Assembly (NCBI GenBank): GCA_934489735.1
Contig: CAKSSR010000006.1
Span: 18,741 to 82,740 of the forward strand
DNA: 64,000 nt
Direction of reading: 5' to 3'
Source: an uncultured Eubacteriales bacterium
GTDB lineage: Bacteria; Bacillota; Clostridia; Oscillospirales; Acutalibacteraceae
Below are positions 1 through 11,385 of the stretch, one piece after another. The notes under the pieces were generated by a model, which had not been told where the DNA came from, ran no database searches, and saw only the letters and a list, made by a program, of their open reading frames with translations. Numbering within the stretch: the first letter of the stretch is position 1; each line of letters opens with the position of its first letter. A program made the translations under genes and the position numbers.

Positions 1-2
1 CA

Positions 3-113
3 ATTCCATTTGATAGAATAAGAAGAATAACTGGATATTTAGTAGGGACTATGGATAATTGGAATGATGCAAAGAGATCAGAAGAACTAGATAGAATAAA
101 ACATACCGTATGA
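3..113 (+). CDS. nrdD: Anaerobic (class III) ribonucleoside-triphosphate reductase, C-terminal end only
   Basis: The first 113 bases read, in frame from base 3, as the last 36 residues of NrdD, ending in TGA at 111-113. The tail contains RRITGYLVGTMDNWNDAKR followed by SEELDRIKH, which matches the C-terminus of class III reductases. The Gly of the ITGYL motif corresponds to the family's glycyl-radical residue. The enzyme makes deoxynucleotides without oxygen, so the host can live anaerobically. The gene is cut only by the window edge; nothing suggests it is broken. It converges on gyrA. Confidence 0.88.
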   Translation: MPFDRIRRITGYLVGTMDNWNDAKRSEELDRIKHTV

Positions 114-124
114 AAGTAAAAATT

Positions 125-168
125 AAGGTTGTAGATTACCTAAGGGTAACTAGTCTACAACCTTTTCT
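125..168 (+). terminator. Bidirectional rho-independent terminator between nrdD and gyrA
   Basis: The 11-bp arms AAGGTTGTAGA (125-135) and TCTACAACCTT (154-164) pair perfectly, with an inner TTACC/GGTAA stem, and are followed by a T-rich tract. Read on the minus strand, the hairpin is followed by AATTTTT, so it can also end gyrA transcripts arriving from the right. The 123 nt between it and the gyrA stop hold no gene I can see. Confidence 0.8.
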
Positions 169-291
169 TATTCTTTAAATATAGGCTATCAATCCTCGCC
201 TTATAGTACCAATTGCTAACTGCTTTCTTGTATTTATTGGTTCTATATCAAGAATCGAAGCCTAAATTAAACTTTTCTTTTACTTAAGTTT

Positions 292-2775
292 TTAATCCTC
301 TACAATATCTTTATCGTCGTCATCTTCTATTTGATTCGAAACTTTCGCTATCGCTATAACCTTGTTATTGTCGCTTAGCCTCATTAACTTGACACCCTTC
401 GATGTCCTTGAACATTCCCTTATCGAATCTGTTTCTATCCTAATTATTACTCCATTAGATGAAATTATTATTAAATCATCGTTTTTATCTACTACATCAA
501 CTGCTGCAACATTCCCACCTTTTTTTATCGGATAGTTGTTTGATCCTTGACCGCCTCTAGATTGTACTCTATACTCATCTACTTTTGTCAATCTTCCGTA
601 TCCATTTTCTGAAACCGTTAATAATAACTTATCTTTTTCTGGTAAGCAAACTCCAACAACTTCATCACTTTCTCTTAGAGACAAGGCCTTAATTCCTCTT
701 GATTTCCTTCCAGTTGAACGAATATTGCTTTCTTTTATCATTATAGCCTTTCCATCTCTTGTCGCTATAAAAATATCTCTGTCCCCGTCAGTAGATTTTA
801 CCCAATGTAGATCATCGCCCTCGTCTAATTCAATTGCAATGACTCCATTTTTCTTGACTCTATCAAAAGAACTCAATAAAGTTCTCTTAATTATTCCTTT
901 CTTTGTAAGCATTAGAAGATATTCGTTCTCAGAATTCTCAGGGACGGTAACCATTGCAGTAATTTTTTCGTCTTTCTCAAGAGTTAATATGTTCGCTATA
1001 TTAGTTCCTTTAGAATTCTTTGATCCTTCTGCTATCTCATAGCATTTAAATCTATATGCTTTGCCTATGCTGGAAAAGAACATTATGTCATCATGCGTAT
1101 GCGTTATAAACATTTCGGTAACGATGTCGTCATTTCGTCTGGACATTCCAGATACTCCTCTTCCACCACGCTTCTGAAGCTTATAATTGTCTAGTTTCTG
1201 CCTCTTTATATATCCGTAGTTCGTATATGTTACTACGCATTCTTCATTCGGTATAAGATCTTCTATATCTAGTTCTCCACTGGCTGGCATAATTTCTGTC
1301 TTTCTCTCGTCGCCGTACTTATTGCTTATGGCAATTGCTTCTTCTTTGACTATTGTTAGAAGTCTCTGAGTGTTACATATTATGTCGTTCCAATCAGCTA
1401 TTTTTATCAATAGGTCATTTATCTCATCTTCTATTTTATTTCTCTCAAGACCTGTCAACCTACCTAATGGCATTTGAACTATAGCCTGCGTTTGTACTTC
1501 ATCTATATTAAATCTTTCTATTAATAGTTTCTTCGCTTCTGGAATCGATTGAGATGATCTTATTACTTTTATTACTTCCTCAATATTGTCTATGGCTATT
1601 TTTAACCCTTCTAGTATATGGACTCTCTCTTTTGCCTTATTTAAATCAAATTCTGTCCTTCTCTTTATTACTCCCACTCTAAAGTTGACATATTCATTTA
1701 ACATTTCTTTGAGGGTAAGTATCTTTGGCTCTCCGTTGACAATCGAAAGCATTATTGCTCCAAAAGTAACTTGCATTTGAGTAAATCCAAATAATTTATT
1801 GAGAACTATATTAGGTATTGCATCTCTCTTTAAATCTATTTCAATATGCATACCATTTCTATCTGAATGGTCATCTATATTAGATATTCCGTCTATCTTT
1901 TTATCCTTTACTAAATCAGCTATACTTTCTATTAATCTAGCTTTATTTACTTGATAAGGCAGCTCAGTAATGATAATCTTGTTTTTCGAATTGCTTTCTA
2001 CAATTTCAGTTCTCGCTCTAACTGTTATCTTTCCTCTTCCGGTAGCATATGCTTCCCTTATCCCTGAAAGCCCCATTATCAATCCTGCTGTAGGAAAGTC
2101 TGGCCCTTTTATATGTTTCATTAATCCATCCAAAGTTATATCTGGATTATCTATAAGGGCACACATCGCATTGACTACTTCCCTCATATTGTGAGGCGGA
2201 ATGTTAGTAGCCATTCCAACTGCTATACCTGTTGAACCATTTACTAATAAATTTGGAAAGCCAGTCGGTAAAACCACAGGTTCTTTTAATCTGTCGTCAT
2301 AGTTTGGTATAAAGTCGACGGTGTTTTTCTCTATGTCTGTGAGCATTTTCGTTGATATTTTGCTCATTCTCGCTTCAGTATACCTATATGCTGCCGGTGG
2401 GTCGCCATCTACTGATCCAAAGTTACCATGTCCATCCACTAAAGTATATCTCATTGAAAAATCTTGTGCCATCCTCACAAGTGCATCATAAATTGACGTG
2501 TCTCCATGTGGATGATATCTCCCTAGAACTGCTCCAACTGTGTCAGCACATTTCCTATATGCTTTATCCGGTGTCACTCCGTTTTCAAACAGAGTATATA
2601 ATATCCTTCTATGTACTGGCTTCAAGCCATCACGAACATCAGGTAAAGCTCTTGAAACTATTACTGACATAGAATAAGCCAAGAATGATTGTTTCATTTC
2701 CTTCTCTATATCAACATCCACAACCTGAGCTTTATGAAAGCTGTCTTCAGTTAATTTTACATCGTTGTCACTCAT
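292..2775 (-). CDS. gyrA: DNA gyrase subunit A
   Basis: This is the breakage-reunion subunit of DNA gyrase, which introduces negative supercoils as an A2B2 complex. At 827 aa it is full length. The N-terminus has the [18 protein letters not shown] region. The quinolone-resistance region reads [19 protein letters not shown], with Thr at the position equivalent to E. coli Ser83 (as in several clostridia) and the acidic residue intact. The catalytic Tyr lies in [10 protein letters not shown]. The C-terminal beta-pinwheel carries a GyrA box, [11 protein letters not shown], which marks it as GyrA rather than ParC. The C-terminus ends in an acidic tail. The start is ATG at 2775 without an obvious strong ribosome site. 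It lies downstream of gyrB, separated by a YcxB-like gene and 517 nt. Confidence 0.97.
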   Translation of the reverse strand: MSDNDVKLTEDSFHKAQVVDVDIEKEMKQSFLAYSMSVIVSRALPDVRDGLKPVHRRILYTLFENGVTPDKAYRKCADTVGAVLGRYHPHGDTSIYDALVRMAQDFSMRYTLVDGHGNFGSVDGDPPAAYRYTEARMSKISTKMLTDIEKNTVDFIPNYDDRLKEPVVLPTGFPNLLVNGSTGIAVGMATNIPPHNMREVVNAMCALIDNPDITLDGLMKHIKGPDFPTAGLIMGLSGIREAYATGRGKITVRARTEIVESNSKNKIIITELPYQVNKARLIESIADLVKDKKIDGISNIDDHSDRNGMHIEIDLKRDAIPNIVLNKLFGFTQMQVTFGAIMLSIVNGEPKILTLKEMLNEYVNFRVGVIKRRTEFDLNKAKERVHILEGLKIAIDNIEEVIKVIRSSQSIPEAKKLLIERFNIDEVQTQAIVQMPLGRLTGLERNKIEDEINDLLIKIADWNDIICNTQRLLTIVKEEAIAISNKYGDERKTEIMPASGELDIEDLIPNEECVVTYTNYGYIKRQKLDNYKLQKRGGRGVSGMSRRNDDIVTEMFITHTHDDIMFFSSIGKAYRFKCYEIAEGSKNSKGTNIANILTLEKDEKITAMVTVPENSENEYLLMLTKKGIIKRTLLSSFDRVKKNGVIAIELDEGDDLHWVKSTDGDRDIFIATRDGKAIMIKESNIRSTGRKSRGIKALSLRESDEVVGVCLPEKDKLLLTVSENGYGRLTKVDEYRVQSRGGQGSNNYPIKKGGNVAAVDVVDKNDDLIIISSNGVIIRIETDSIRECSRTSKGVKLMRLSDNNKVIAIAKVSNQIEDDDDKDIVED

Positions 2776-3292
2776 TTAAAGCCATTATGGAAAACTTTTA
2801 AAAATCTATAAATTAACTTCTGATTATTGACATATGATAATAATTTGTTGATAACATATTTCTTCGCTAGTAAATCATTTATTTATCGATTACATATGTT
2901 TTTTTAACTACCACATGCACAATATCATTTGATTCTTTCGTTTGTCAATAGTCTATGATACAATTCTCTTTTACTTTGTCAAAAACGATGAAGTTATTGC
3001 TATAAACTAGTTAATTTCAAAAGTCACTTCTTTGTTTTCCTATAACGTATCTCCTTTCTGTTCTTACTAATTCTTGAAAATTTACAAACTTGCGCCTTTC
3101 CCTTTCAATTTTTGATAATCATTCGATAAATCAATAGAGACTTTTTCTTGTTGTCAATCACCTGACGCCTAAAGTCGGTAGAAATTCGGTGACTTTTTTT
3201 AATATTTTATCGCATTGTCGGTGAATTCTGCATACGCATTGTTAATATCTTGTTGATTTTTCTTGTACTGCGCATAATCATATTGACCGATG
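2776..3292. other. Gene-free interval between gyrA and the YcxB-like gene
   Basis: This 517-nt AT-rich stretch shows no convincing coding frame. It contains a weak hairpin near 3158-3199 (TCACC ... GGTGA followed by T7) that points rightward, although both flanking genes run leftward, so its role is unclear. A gyrA promoter or an untranslated leader presumably lies here, but I cannot place one with confidence. Confidence 0.4.
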
Positions 3293-4033
3293 TCACTTTA
3301 CTTTCTTATCCTCTTTCGGCGTCGTCCCTGCTAAAAGCATCGCTTGAATCTCAGGGATCACATCAGGCTCAACTGTTCTTATTGGTATAACTAAGATGTC
3401 TGATTTTGGCGGATAAATTATAAACATATTATCATATTCTTCAAATTTGCTGGTTCCGTCTAATGGAATTTCCATTTCAAATCCATCCCGGCCTACTACT
3501 ATGTTATCTGGATATATCTCAACATACATGCTTTTCTCTGAAAACATCGAGTTGGCTATCCTTTTCGTTGCTCTTTCTGAAATCATCCATAATACAATTA
3601 TGAAAATTACACCTGCAGCACCTATAAACAAATTCAAAATATTGCCTTTTATTACGTATGATAAAATTGCAAATACAGAAACTATTGCAAGTAAAACTGT
3701 ATGATATATTAAATTCTTTCTTCCATTCTTATTTACTTTGCTATGCTTTATACTTGATAAAATTTCTTCTCTGTTTAAAGAATATTTTAATTTGATTCCA
3801 GTATATTGCTCTTCGTATTCTTCTGCTTCTGCATCTGTGACCAATTCTGCTTCAGATCCGTCCCATTGAACAGAGTCTTCATTGCCTACGTCTTCATCTG
3901 TTGATTCATCATTATCATTCGTATTTTCAATCGCTCGACTATGATCTTCCGATGAATTTGCATCTGTATCATCCTGCTTAGGCACATTTGATGTGCTCTC
4001 ATAATCTTTCATTTTTTCGGACATTCCTTTCAT
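3293..4033 (-). CDS. YcxB-like membrane protein between gyrB and gyrA
   Basis: This 246-aa protein has a very acidic, Asn/Asp/Glu-rich N-terminal region (about residues 1-75). Two adjacent hydrophobic segments follow (about 102-122 and 127-148). The C-terminal soluble domain has the pattern YVEIYPDNIVVGRDGFEMEI and a later VIPIRTVE stretch, resembling the PH-like fold of YcxB/YokE-type proteins. No function is established for the family. It starts 18 nt after the gyrB stop, so it is probably co-transcribed. The start is ambiguous: the first ATG (4033) has no Shine-Dalgarno, while AAAGGA just downstream would fit the third in-frame ATG (4012). An insertion between gyrB and gyrA is not the usual arrangement. 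Confidence 0.75.
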   Translation of the reverse strand: MKGMSEKMKDYESTSNVPKQDDTDANSSEDHSRAIENTNDNDESTDEDVGNEDSVQWDGSEAELVTDAEAEEYEEQYTGIKLKYSLNREEILSSIKHSKVNKNGRKNLIYHTVLLAIVSVFAILSYVIKGNILNLFIGAAGVIFIIVLWMISERATKRIANSMFSEKSMYVEIYPDNIVVGRDGFEMEIPLDGTSKFEEYDNMFIIYPPKSDILVIPIRTVEPDVIPEIQAMLLAGTTPKEDKKVK

Positions 4034-4051
4034 AAGAATTAAATATTTTGT

Positions 4052-6076
<2,025 letters not shown>

Positions 6077-6178
6077 TTACCAGGCGCTGCAATCTACGCT
6101 CTTAGAAGTCACACTTGATTATTATTATACATCATTCCGATTAATTATACAACAAGATTTTTAAATTTTTTTAAAATT

Positions 6179-6511
6179 TCATGTTTCCTGGCAATTTGGT
6201 GCCTCTTCTTCCTTCTTTTCCAAGTATATTTTGTTCGGGACGTAAAGATAAAATATGACAAAAGGCATTAGTGTCAAAAGAAGGAATAACGCAGACATCC
6301 TTGATCCCATTATCAACGACACTATGCATACAATTAACGAAGCTATTACAGTCCAAGTCATCATTTTCTTGATATTTACTTTGTATTTTATTACAAGTTC
6401 TTCCTTGCAACTAGGACATATATACTCATCCTTGTTTTTTATAGCTAGTGCCTCCATGTATGATATATCTCTCTTACAGTGTGGACACCTTGTTACCCCA
6501 TTCTTTTTCAT
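6179..6511 (-). CDS. Small zinc-ribbon protein with two membrane segments
   Basis: This 110-aa protein starts at ATG 6511 behind a strong GGGGGAG site 5 nt away. Residues 9-12 (CPHC) and 32-35 (CPSC) form a CxxC-19-CxxC zinc ribbon. Two hydrophobic helices follow at about 51-70 and 73-92, then a short charged tail. It resembles the small cxxc_20_cxxc-type family of unknown function in Firmicutes. It lies 16 nt after remB in the origin operon and 183 nt before gyrB. An overlapping reading frame at 6171-6410 is not real. Confidence 0.7.
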   Translation of the reverse strand: MKKNGVTRCPHCKRDISYMEALAIKNKDEYICPSCKEELVIKYKVNIKKMMTWTVIASLIVCIVSLIMGSRMSALFLLLTLMPFVIFYLYVPNKIYLEKKEEEAPNCQET

Positions 6512-6527
6512 AAAAACTCCCCCATAA

Positions 6528-6776
6528 TTACTTGTTTCTTCTCGAAATCGTATTGGATGCTAATAAGCTTATATATATTTTAACACTTTTCTTTTCTTTG
6601 CACAAGACAAATGATTTAGGTAATTTATTATCAGATGCATTTATTGTATTATTCAGTTTTTCTTGATTGAATAAGAAATTCTTAGTGATTCTCGATACTG
6701 TTGATGTATCTAGATCAAATATCCCTATTACATCTTTCTCTCTGACAATTATGTCTTGTCCAACATGTAATCGCAT
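6528..6776 (-). CDS. remB: RemB/YaaB-like DUF370 regulator
   Basis: This is an 82-aa DUF370-family protein starting MRLHVGQDIIVREKDVIGIF, the family's signature N-terminus. In Bacillus subtilis the homologue YaaB (RemB) sits at this place after recF and activates extracellular-matrix genes; related RemA proteins bind DNA. I set the start at ATG 6776 because it overlaps the recF stop by one base (TAATG), a typical coupling arrangement. The longer open frame upstream (to 6875) lies inside recF and is an artefact. The family assignment is strong, the regulatory role here is inferred. Confidence 0.85.
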   Translation of the reverse strand: MRLHVGQDIIVREKDVIGIFDLDTSTVSRITKNFLFNQEKLNNTINASDNKLPKSFVLCKEKKSVKIYISLLASNTISRRNK

Positions 6777-7909
6777 TAATTGCTTCCTACTTTCTCTTGA
6801 CTTTTGATTAAACCATCTTCCATTTCGAATATCTTTCCGTGAATTAATTTGGTCATTGCATGTGGATCGCAACATGTAATAAAAACTTGAAAGTTGGATA
6901 GACTATTTATTATATAATTTTGTCTCATCGTGTCAAGCTCGCTTAATACGTCGTCTAATAAAATAACAGGGTTTTCACCCGTTTTCTCTTTCAATATCTT
7001 AGCTTCTGATAATTTTATTGCTAAGACGCTTGATCTGCTTTGGCCTTGAGATGCAAAATTTCTAGCAAGTTTGTCATTTATCAATATATTTAAGTCGTCT
7101 TTGTGTGGCCCTGCTTGAGTATATCCAAGTTTTATGTCCGTTTTAATATTATCTTCCAAGATAGACTTGATTATGCATTTTACATCCGTTTGTTCGGTTA
7201 TTGATTGGCTCTTTGAGAAACTCATTTGGTATTTGATATCAAATTTTTCTTTATCCTTCGATATTCCCTTATAGATTTGAGTCGAATATTCTCTCAATAT
7301 GTCAATATACTTGATTCTTTCTTTTACTATTAGTTCGCCCAATATACTGAGATTTTCATTCCATATGTCAATTGTTTTAATTAAATTTGAATTATTCGTT
7401 ATGGCTTTAAGTAAGGCATTGCGTTCGTTTAAGTTTTTGTTGTATCTGGATAATAATTTTATATACGATGGCTTGATTTGACATATTGCTGCATCTATCA
7501 GCTTGCGTCTCGTCATTGGTCCGTCTTTGATTAATGATAAATGATCTGGGGAAAATATGACTGAACAAAATTTCCCCACTATCGATGCCATACTGTTTTT
7601 ATAAATACCATTAATGCTGCATTGCCTCTTGTTCTTTTTGATTAATATTTCAAAATCTTGACTTCTGCCTTCAGTAAATAATTGTATCTCTAATTTTGCT
7701 TCTTTTTCTCCAAATTTAATTAATTCATTGTCTTTATTGCCTCTGAATGACTTTCCTCCAGTAAATAGCCATATGGCTTCAAGTAGATTGGTTTTACCTT
7801 GCGCATTGTTCCCATAAATTATATTCATGTTTTCTGATGGATTGATGATTTCTTGCTCTATGTTCCTATATCTATTTACTTTCAAGCTGAGAATGTTCAA
7901 ATTTCTCAC
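6776..7909 (-). CDS. recF: DNA replication and repair protein RecF
   Basis: This 377-aa SMC-like ATPase helps load RecA at single-strand gaps. The Walker A motif is YGNNAQGKTNLLEAIW near residue 34, and the arginine-rich DQ region KDGPMTRRKLIDAAI follows. Walker B is NPVILLDDVLSELD near residue 310, with the ABC-type signature SQGQSRSSVLAIKL before it. The start is a GTG at 7909, overlapping the end of yaaA by 38 nt. The start site is weak, which suggests translational coupling. The stop overlaps the remB start. Confidence 0.95.
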   Translation of the reverse strand: MRNLNILSLKVNRYRNIEQEIINPSENMNIIYGNNAQGKTNLLEAIWLFTGGKSFRGNKDNELIKFGEKEAKLEIQLFTEGRSQDFEILIKKNKRQCSINGIYKNSMASIVGKFCSVIFSPDHLSLIKDGPMTRRKLIDAAICQIKPSYIKLLSRYNKNLNERNALLKAITNNSNLIKTIDIWNENLSILGELIVKERIKYIDILREYSTQIYKGISKDKEKFDIKYQMSFSKSQSITEQTDVKCIIKSILEDNIKTDIKLGYTQAGPHKDDLNILINDKLARNFASQGQSRSSVLAIKLSEAKILKEKTGENPVILLDDVLSELDTMRQNYIINSLSNFQVFITCCDPHAMTKLIHGKIFEMEDGLIKSQEKVGSN

Positions 7910-8114
7910 ACCTTATGCTTCTTCCATTGTATTCAATTATGTCATTTGGTCTTATTTTCTTTCTAATTTCTGTACAAATCTCTCCGTTTACCTTTACTTT
8001 TTCGTCTTTTATTAAAATTTTTGCTTGTCCTCCTGTGTCCGTTATTCCAGCTAGCTTTAGGAGAGAATTTAAATTAATATAGTCGTCTTTGATTTTGATA
8101 ATGTCTTTCTTCAT
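7872..8114 (-). CDS. yaaA: S4-domain RNA-binding protein YaaA
   Basis: This 80-aa protein is almost entirely an S4 RNA-binding domain: INLNSLLKLAGITDTGGQAK, then IKDEKVKVNGE and a C-terminal PNDIIEYNG segment. It occupies the conserved position between dnaN and recF in Firmicutes and may act on ribosome assembly, but the role is not settled. I chose ATG 8114 because AAAGGA is 9 nt upstream; the ATG at 8123 would sit directly on that ribosome site. The 3' end overlaps recF. Confidence 0.9.
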   Translation of the reverse strand: MKKDIIKIKDDYINLNSLLKLAGITDTGGQAKILIKDEKVKVNGEICTEIRKKIRPNDIIEYNGRSIRCEKFEHSQLESK

Positions 8115-8151
8115 TCTACACATTCCTTTCTTGCATATTCTTATTATACAA

Positions 8152-9252
8152 CTATTTTAGCCTAACTGGAAGTATCAAATATAGAAGATTTTCTTTATCT
8201 TTTGGCATGATTTTTATAGGACTTATAGAACCGTTGAGTTCAATCTTCACTTCTTCTGAATCGACATTCTTGAGTGCATCTAATAAATATTTGCTGTTGA
8301 ATCCAATTTCTAATTCTTCTCCCTCTATGTGTGCATATAGCTCGTCTGTAGCTTTTCCTATGTTCGTCATACATGATACCTTTATCTCGTCATCTGAGAA
8401 TATGCATCGTAATGGGCATTTGGTTCTGTCAATTATTATTAATGCAACTCTCTCTACGCTTTCTATGAATGTCTTGCTGTTTACTATCAGTTCAGTTGAT
8501 GCATTGGTGGGAATTGATGACTTGTAGTCCAAAAATTCTCCGTCTAGTAGTCTTGAGAATATTTGATATTCGTTTATCGATAATAATAAGTGCTTCTTGC
8601 CTACGTTTATTATTACTTCGACATCCTCTCCGTCTGGAATTAGCTTGATTATTTCATTCAATGTCTTCTTAGGTACTACAAATTTCAGTTCTTCTTCATT
8701 TTCTATTTCTTCAGTCCTTACTGCTAGTCTGTATCCGTCTACTGAGACTATGTTTATTCTGTTTTTTTCTAGTTCAAATAGAGATCCTGCATGTATTAGA
8801 TCTACATCTTCGTCTGAAATTGAAAAAATCGTTTGTTTTATCATGCTTTTTAGTAGGTGACCTGGTAGTTTCGTTGTATTTGCGTCTTCTATCTGTGGTA
8901 TCTCAGGAAAATCACTATGGTTGATGGTCATAATGGAAAAAATACTCTTCCCGCTTTTTATTGTCATTACTTGACCATTGTCTACCTCGATCGTTACTTC
9001 TTCTTCAGGTAATCTTCTTACTATCTCTGAAAATATTTTTGCATTGATTACAGTACATCCTTGCCTTTCGATTGATGCAGGTATGTAAGTTTTTATTCCA
9101 AGCTCTAAATCATATCCACAGAGCTCTATTTTATCGTTTTTAGTTCTTATTAAAATGCCTTCTAATGCCGATATAGTGGACTTTGTAGCTACTGCTCGTT
9201 GAACATTGGAAACGTTTTCAACAATTTCAACAGTCTTGCATGAAAATTTCAT
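8152..9252 (-). CDS. dnaN: DNA polymerase III beta subunit (sliding clamp)
   Basis: This 366-aa protein has the length and three-repeat layout of bacterial beta clamps. The N-terminal MKFSCKTVEIVENVSNVQRA is typical, as are the internal domain starts (around LPGHLLKSMIKQTIFSISDE) and the C-terminal ILPVRLK, which matches the conserved MPMR(L)-like end. The clamp rings DNA and tethers polymerase III and repair factors. The start is ATG 9252 with GGGAGG 11 nt upstream. It follows the candidate origin region and dnaA on the same strand, and is 37 nt from yaaA. Confidence 0.96.
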   Translation of the reverse strand: MKFSCKTVEIVENVSNVQRAVATKSTISALEGILIRTKNDKIELCGYDLELGIKTYIPASIERQGCTVINAKIFSEIVRRLPEEEVTIEVDNGQVMTIKSGKSIFSIMTINHSDFPEIPQIEDANTTKLPGHLLKSMIKQTIFSISDEDVDLIHAGSLFELEKNRINIVSVDGYRLAVRTEEIENEEELKFVVPKKTLNEIIKLIPDGEDVEVIINVGKKHLLLSINEYQIFSRLLDGEFLDYKSSIPTNASTELIVNSKTFIESVERVALIIIDRTKCPLRCIFSDDEIKVSCMTNIGKATDELYAHIEGEELEIGFNSKYLLDALKNVDSEEVKIELNGSISPIKIMPKDKENLLYLILPVRLK

Positions 9253-9456
9253 GACTAAAATTCCTCCCGTTTTGTAATAATTTGTAATAATTTATTTTTT
9301 TATAAAAAGCTCAATTAATGACTGTGCTATGAGATTTTTTAGCTGTTAGTCGTTCTTGAATAAACGAGTTTTCAACAATTTTTTTCGTTTTTCAAGCGAA
9401 AATTTTAATTTTTTAAGTTTTTTCTCGCGCGCGCCAATGAAATAAAATAAATTTTC

Positions 9457-9471
9457 TAGTAGTAGTAGTAG
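9457..9471 (+). promoter_or_regulatory. DnaA-trio-like tract next to a DnaA box
   Basis: Five consecutive TAG triplets are followed by TGTC and then TGTGGAAAA (9476-9484). In Bacillus subtilis, repeated trinucleotides of this kind beside a DnaA box guide DnaA filament growth and strand opening. Order and orientation agree with that model. The AT-rich stretch to the left (9436-9456) would be the unwinding side. Confidence 0.7.
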
Positions 9472-9534
9472 TGTCTGTGGAAAAGTTGAAAGTACAAATA
9501 AATCGCAAAGGTATGCGTAAAAATGGGTCTAAAT

Positions 9535-9556
9535 TTTCAACAATTGATTGTTGAAA
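9535..9556. repeat. Perfect 10-bp inverted repeat of the GTTGAAA word in oriC
   Basis: The arms are TTTCAACAAT and ATTGTTGAAA with a 2-nt spacer. Two similar sites follow: 9784-9805 (8-bp arms) and 9912-9937 (11-bp arms). The dyad symmetry suggests a dimeric DNA-binding protein. Confidence 0.75.
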
Positions 9557-9911
9557 GCTGTGGAGAAATTGTTGAGAAAAATCGCAAAATGCGAGTTATT
9601 AACAATTCTGTGGAAAACTCATTGTTGAAAGTTGAAAACTTGTTGAAAGTCGGATCGAGTAAAACCGACAACATATTTATTATTTTGTTATTACGTGAAA
9701 CAAAATATATTTAATTTGTATTCTTTGACGAGAAGTTTATTCAAACTCAAAAAATCGCAAAAATCGCAATTTTGCAAAAGTGTTTTCAACATACCATTGT
9801 TGAAAGTTTTTTTGTGGAAAAGTCAATTTCAGTTGAAACTGATCAAATAAACTACGGTTGAAAACAGTGTGGAAAACTGGTTGAAAACTTTTTCAAATTT
9901 TTGATTTTTTG

Positions 9912-9937
9912 AGTTTTCAACAATCGTGTTGAAAACT
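9912..9937. repeat. Perfect 11-bp inverted repeat in oriC
   Basis: The arms AGTTTTCAACA and TGTTGAAAACT flank the spacer ATCG. It is the longest of three GTTGAAA-based palindromes in the origin region and lies on the dnaA side. Confidence 0.75.
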
Positions 9938-10044
9938 GGCTGTTGAAAGTGGAAAACTTGTTGAAAACTTTTGCCCCAACTTAAAGCATACTTGGAAAAT
10001 TCTAATTTTTTCTCTAAGTATGCATATTTAAGCCATTTTTACGT

Positions 10045-11367
10045 CTATCTGTCCCTTATGTTTTTTATAATATCTTCAACCATTCCTTTGGTTTTTGAAT
10101 TCTTATTCATATTCTTTTCAACTTGTTGCAATGCATATACTACAGTTGAATGATCTCTACCTCCGAACTCTTCTCCTATAATTGTCATTGGAAGTTGAGT
10201 GATTTCTCTTACAACATATATCGCAATCTGGCGAGCATTTGATATAGATGCAGATCTTTTTGATGATCTAATATCAGCATTTGTGACTCCGAATGTTCTT
10301 CCAACCTCGTCAATTATCTTTTCGACAGTTAATGGAGGTGGTTGGTCGTTGTTTAATATATCTGAAATAGCTATTTGAGCTGTACTTATTCCTAAATTTT
10401 CTCCACCTAGCAAGTAGTGAGCTTTCATTTTCTTAACAGCTCCCTCTAATTGGCGGATATTTGTTTTTAATCTTGTAGCAATATATTCGCATACTTCATT
10501 AGATAGATTAATATTTAGTAAATCGGCTTTTCTTTTAACTATCGCTATTCTTGTTTCAAAATCAGGTGGTTGAATGTCAGCAATAAGACCCCATTCAAAT
10601 CTTGTTCTCAATCTGTCTTCGAGTGTTTGGATTTCTTTAGGCGGTCTATCTGAAGTAAGTATTATTTGTTTTTTGGCTTCATAAAGCGTGTTAAAAGTAT
10701 GGAAGAATTCTTCTTGTGTTGAATCCTTACCTGCTATAAACTGAATATCATCTACTAATAAAATATCTGTTTGCCTGTACTTTTGATGAAATTCATTTGT
10801 TGCATTTCTTCTTATTGCTTCTATTAATTCATTAGTAAAATCGTCGCCTTTTATGTAAAGAGTTCTTAATCCTGGCTTATTCTTTTTTATATCATTACAG
10901 ATTGCATAAAGAAGGTGAGTTTTACCCAATCCCGAGTTCCCGTATATAAATAATGGGTTATATGCACCTGCCGGATTAGTTGCGACTGCTAGAGATGCTG
11001 CATGAGCAAACTTGTTTGATGGTCCTATGATAAAAGAATCGAAAGTAAATTCAAACTCGCTATCGACTGTAGTCAAAATTTCGCTAAGGCTTGGAGTTCT
11101 TTCTAATTCTTTTTTTTCAGGAGTTACTAATTTGATATTGATACCTGTTCCGAAGATTTCATTAAATGCTTCATTAAGTAGGTCAAGGTAACATCTGTTT
11201 ATGGTTTGTCTATGAAATTCGTTAGGTACCATCAAAGTGGCATTACCATTTTCAAAGTCTAAGCTTATGGGTTCGATTCTACTGATCCAAGTTTTATATG
11301 CAACATCAGTTATGCGATTTTTACAAAATTCACATATAAGATCCCATGCTTCATTAAATGATTCCAT
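10045..11367 (-). CDS. dnaA: Chromosomal replication initiator DnaA
   Basis: DnaA is the AAA+ ATPase that binds origin boxes and opens the duplex. The 440-aa protein has an N-terminal helicase-loading domain and Walker A IYGNSGLGKTHLLYAI near residue 145. Walker B LLVDDIQFIAGK is near residue 205, and the C-terminal DnaA-box-binding signature is GGRDHSTVVYALQQ. The start is ATG 11367 (MESFNEAWDL), 11 nt after GGAGG; the longer frame beginning at a TTG (11385) would overlap that ribosome site. It is the first gene of the leftward origin cluster. Confidence 0.98.
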   Translation of the reverse strand: MESFNEAWDLICEFCKNRITDVAYKTWISRIEPISLDFENGNATLMVPNEFHRQTINRCYLDLLNEAFNEIFGTGINIKLVTPEKKELERTPSLSEILTTVDSEFEFTFDSFIIGPSNKFAHAASLAVATNPAGAYNPLFIYGNSGLGKTHLLYAICNDIKKNKPGLRTLYIKGDDFTNELIEAIRRNATNEFHQKYRQTDILLVDDIQFIAGKDSTQEEFFHTFNTLYEAKKQIILTSDRPPKEIQTLEDRLRTRFEWGLIADIQPPDFETRIAIVKRKADLLNINLSNEVCEYIATRLKTNIRQLEGAVKKMKAHYLLGGENLGISTAQIAISDILNNDQPPPLTVEKIIDEVGRTFGVTNADIRSSKRSASISNARQIAIYVVREITQLPMTIIGEEFGGRDHSTVVYALQQVEKNMNKNSKTKGMVEDIIKNIRDR

Positions 11368-11385
11368 GAATATTTTTACCTCCAA

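Larger units (their letters stand above)
9253..10044. other. Candidate chromosomal replication origin (oriC)
   Basis: This 792-nt intergenic region between dnaA and dnaN carries five DnaA-box-like TGTGGARAA words, all on the plus strand, at 9476, 9559, 9609, 9813 and 9868, and an AGTGGAAAA at 9949. A TAG-triplet run at 9457-9471 sits 4 nt from the first box. A CG-alternating block (9424-9435) lies in otherwise A/T-rich DNA. About 17 copies of GTTGAAA or TTTCAAC are scattered through it, some as inverted repeats. No gene is credible here; a 63-codon frame at 9523 has no ribosome site and is made of these repeats. Confidence 0.8.

Noticed and set aside
6171..6410. A 79-codon frame overlapping the zinc-ribbon gene
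   Set aside because: The overlapping 110-aa frame has a strong ribosome site, paired CxxC motifs and membrane helices; the shorter one has none of these.
9523..9714. A 63-codon frame in the dnaA-dnaN gap
   Set aside because: It has no ribosome site and consists of the origin's GTTGAAA and TGTGGAAAA repeats.
9369..9967. Possible CRISPR array from the repeated GTTGAAA words
   Set aside because: The words are 7-9 bp, irregularly spaced and on both strands, with no uniform repeat-spacer structure.
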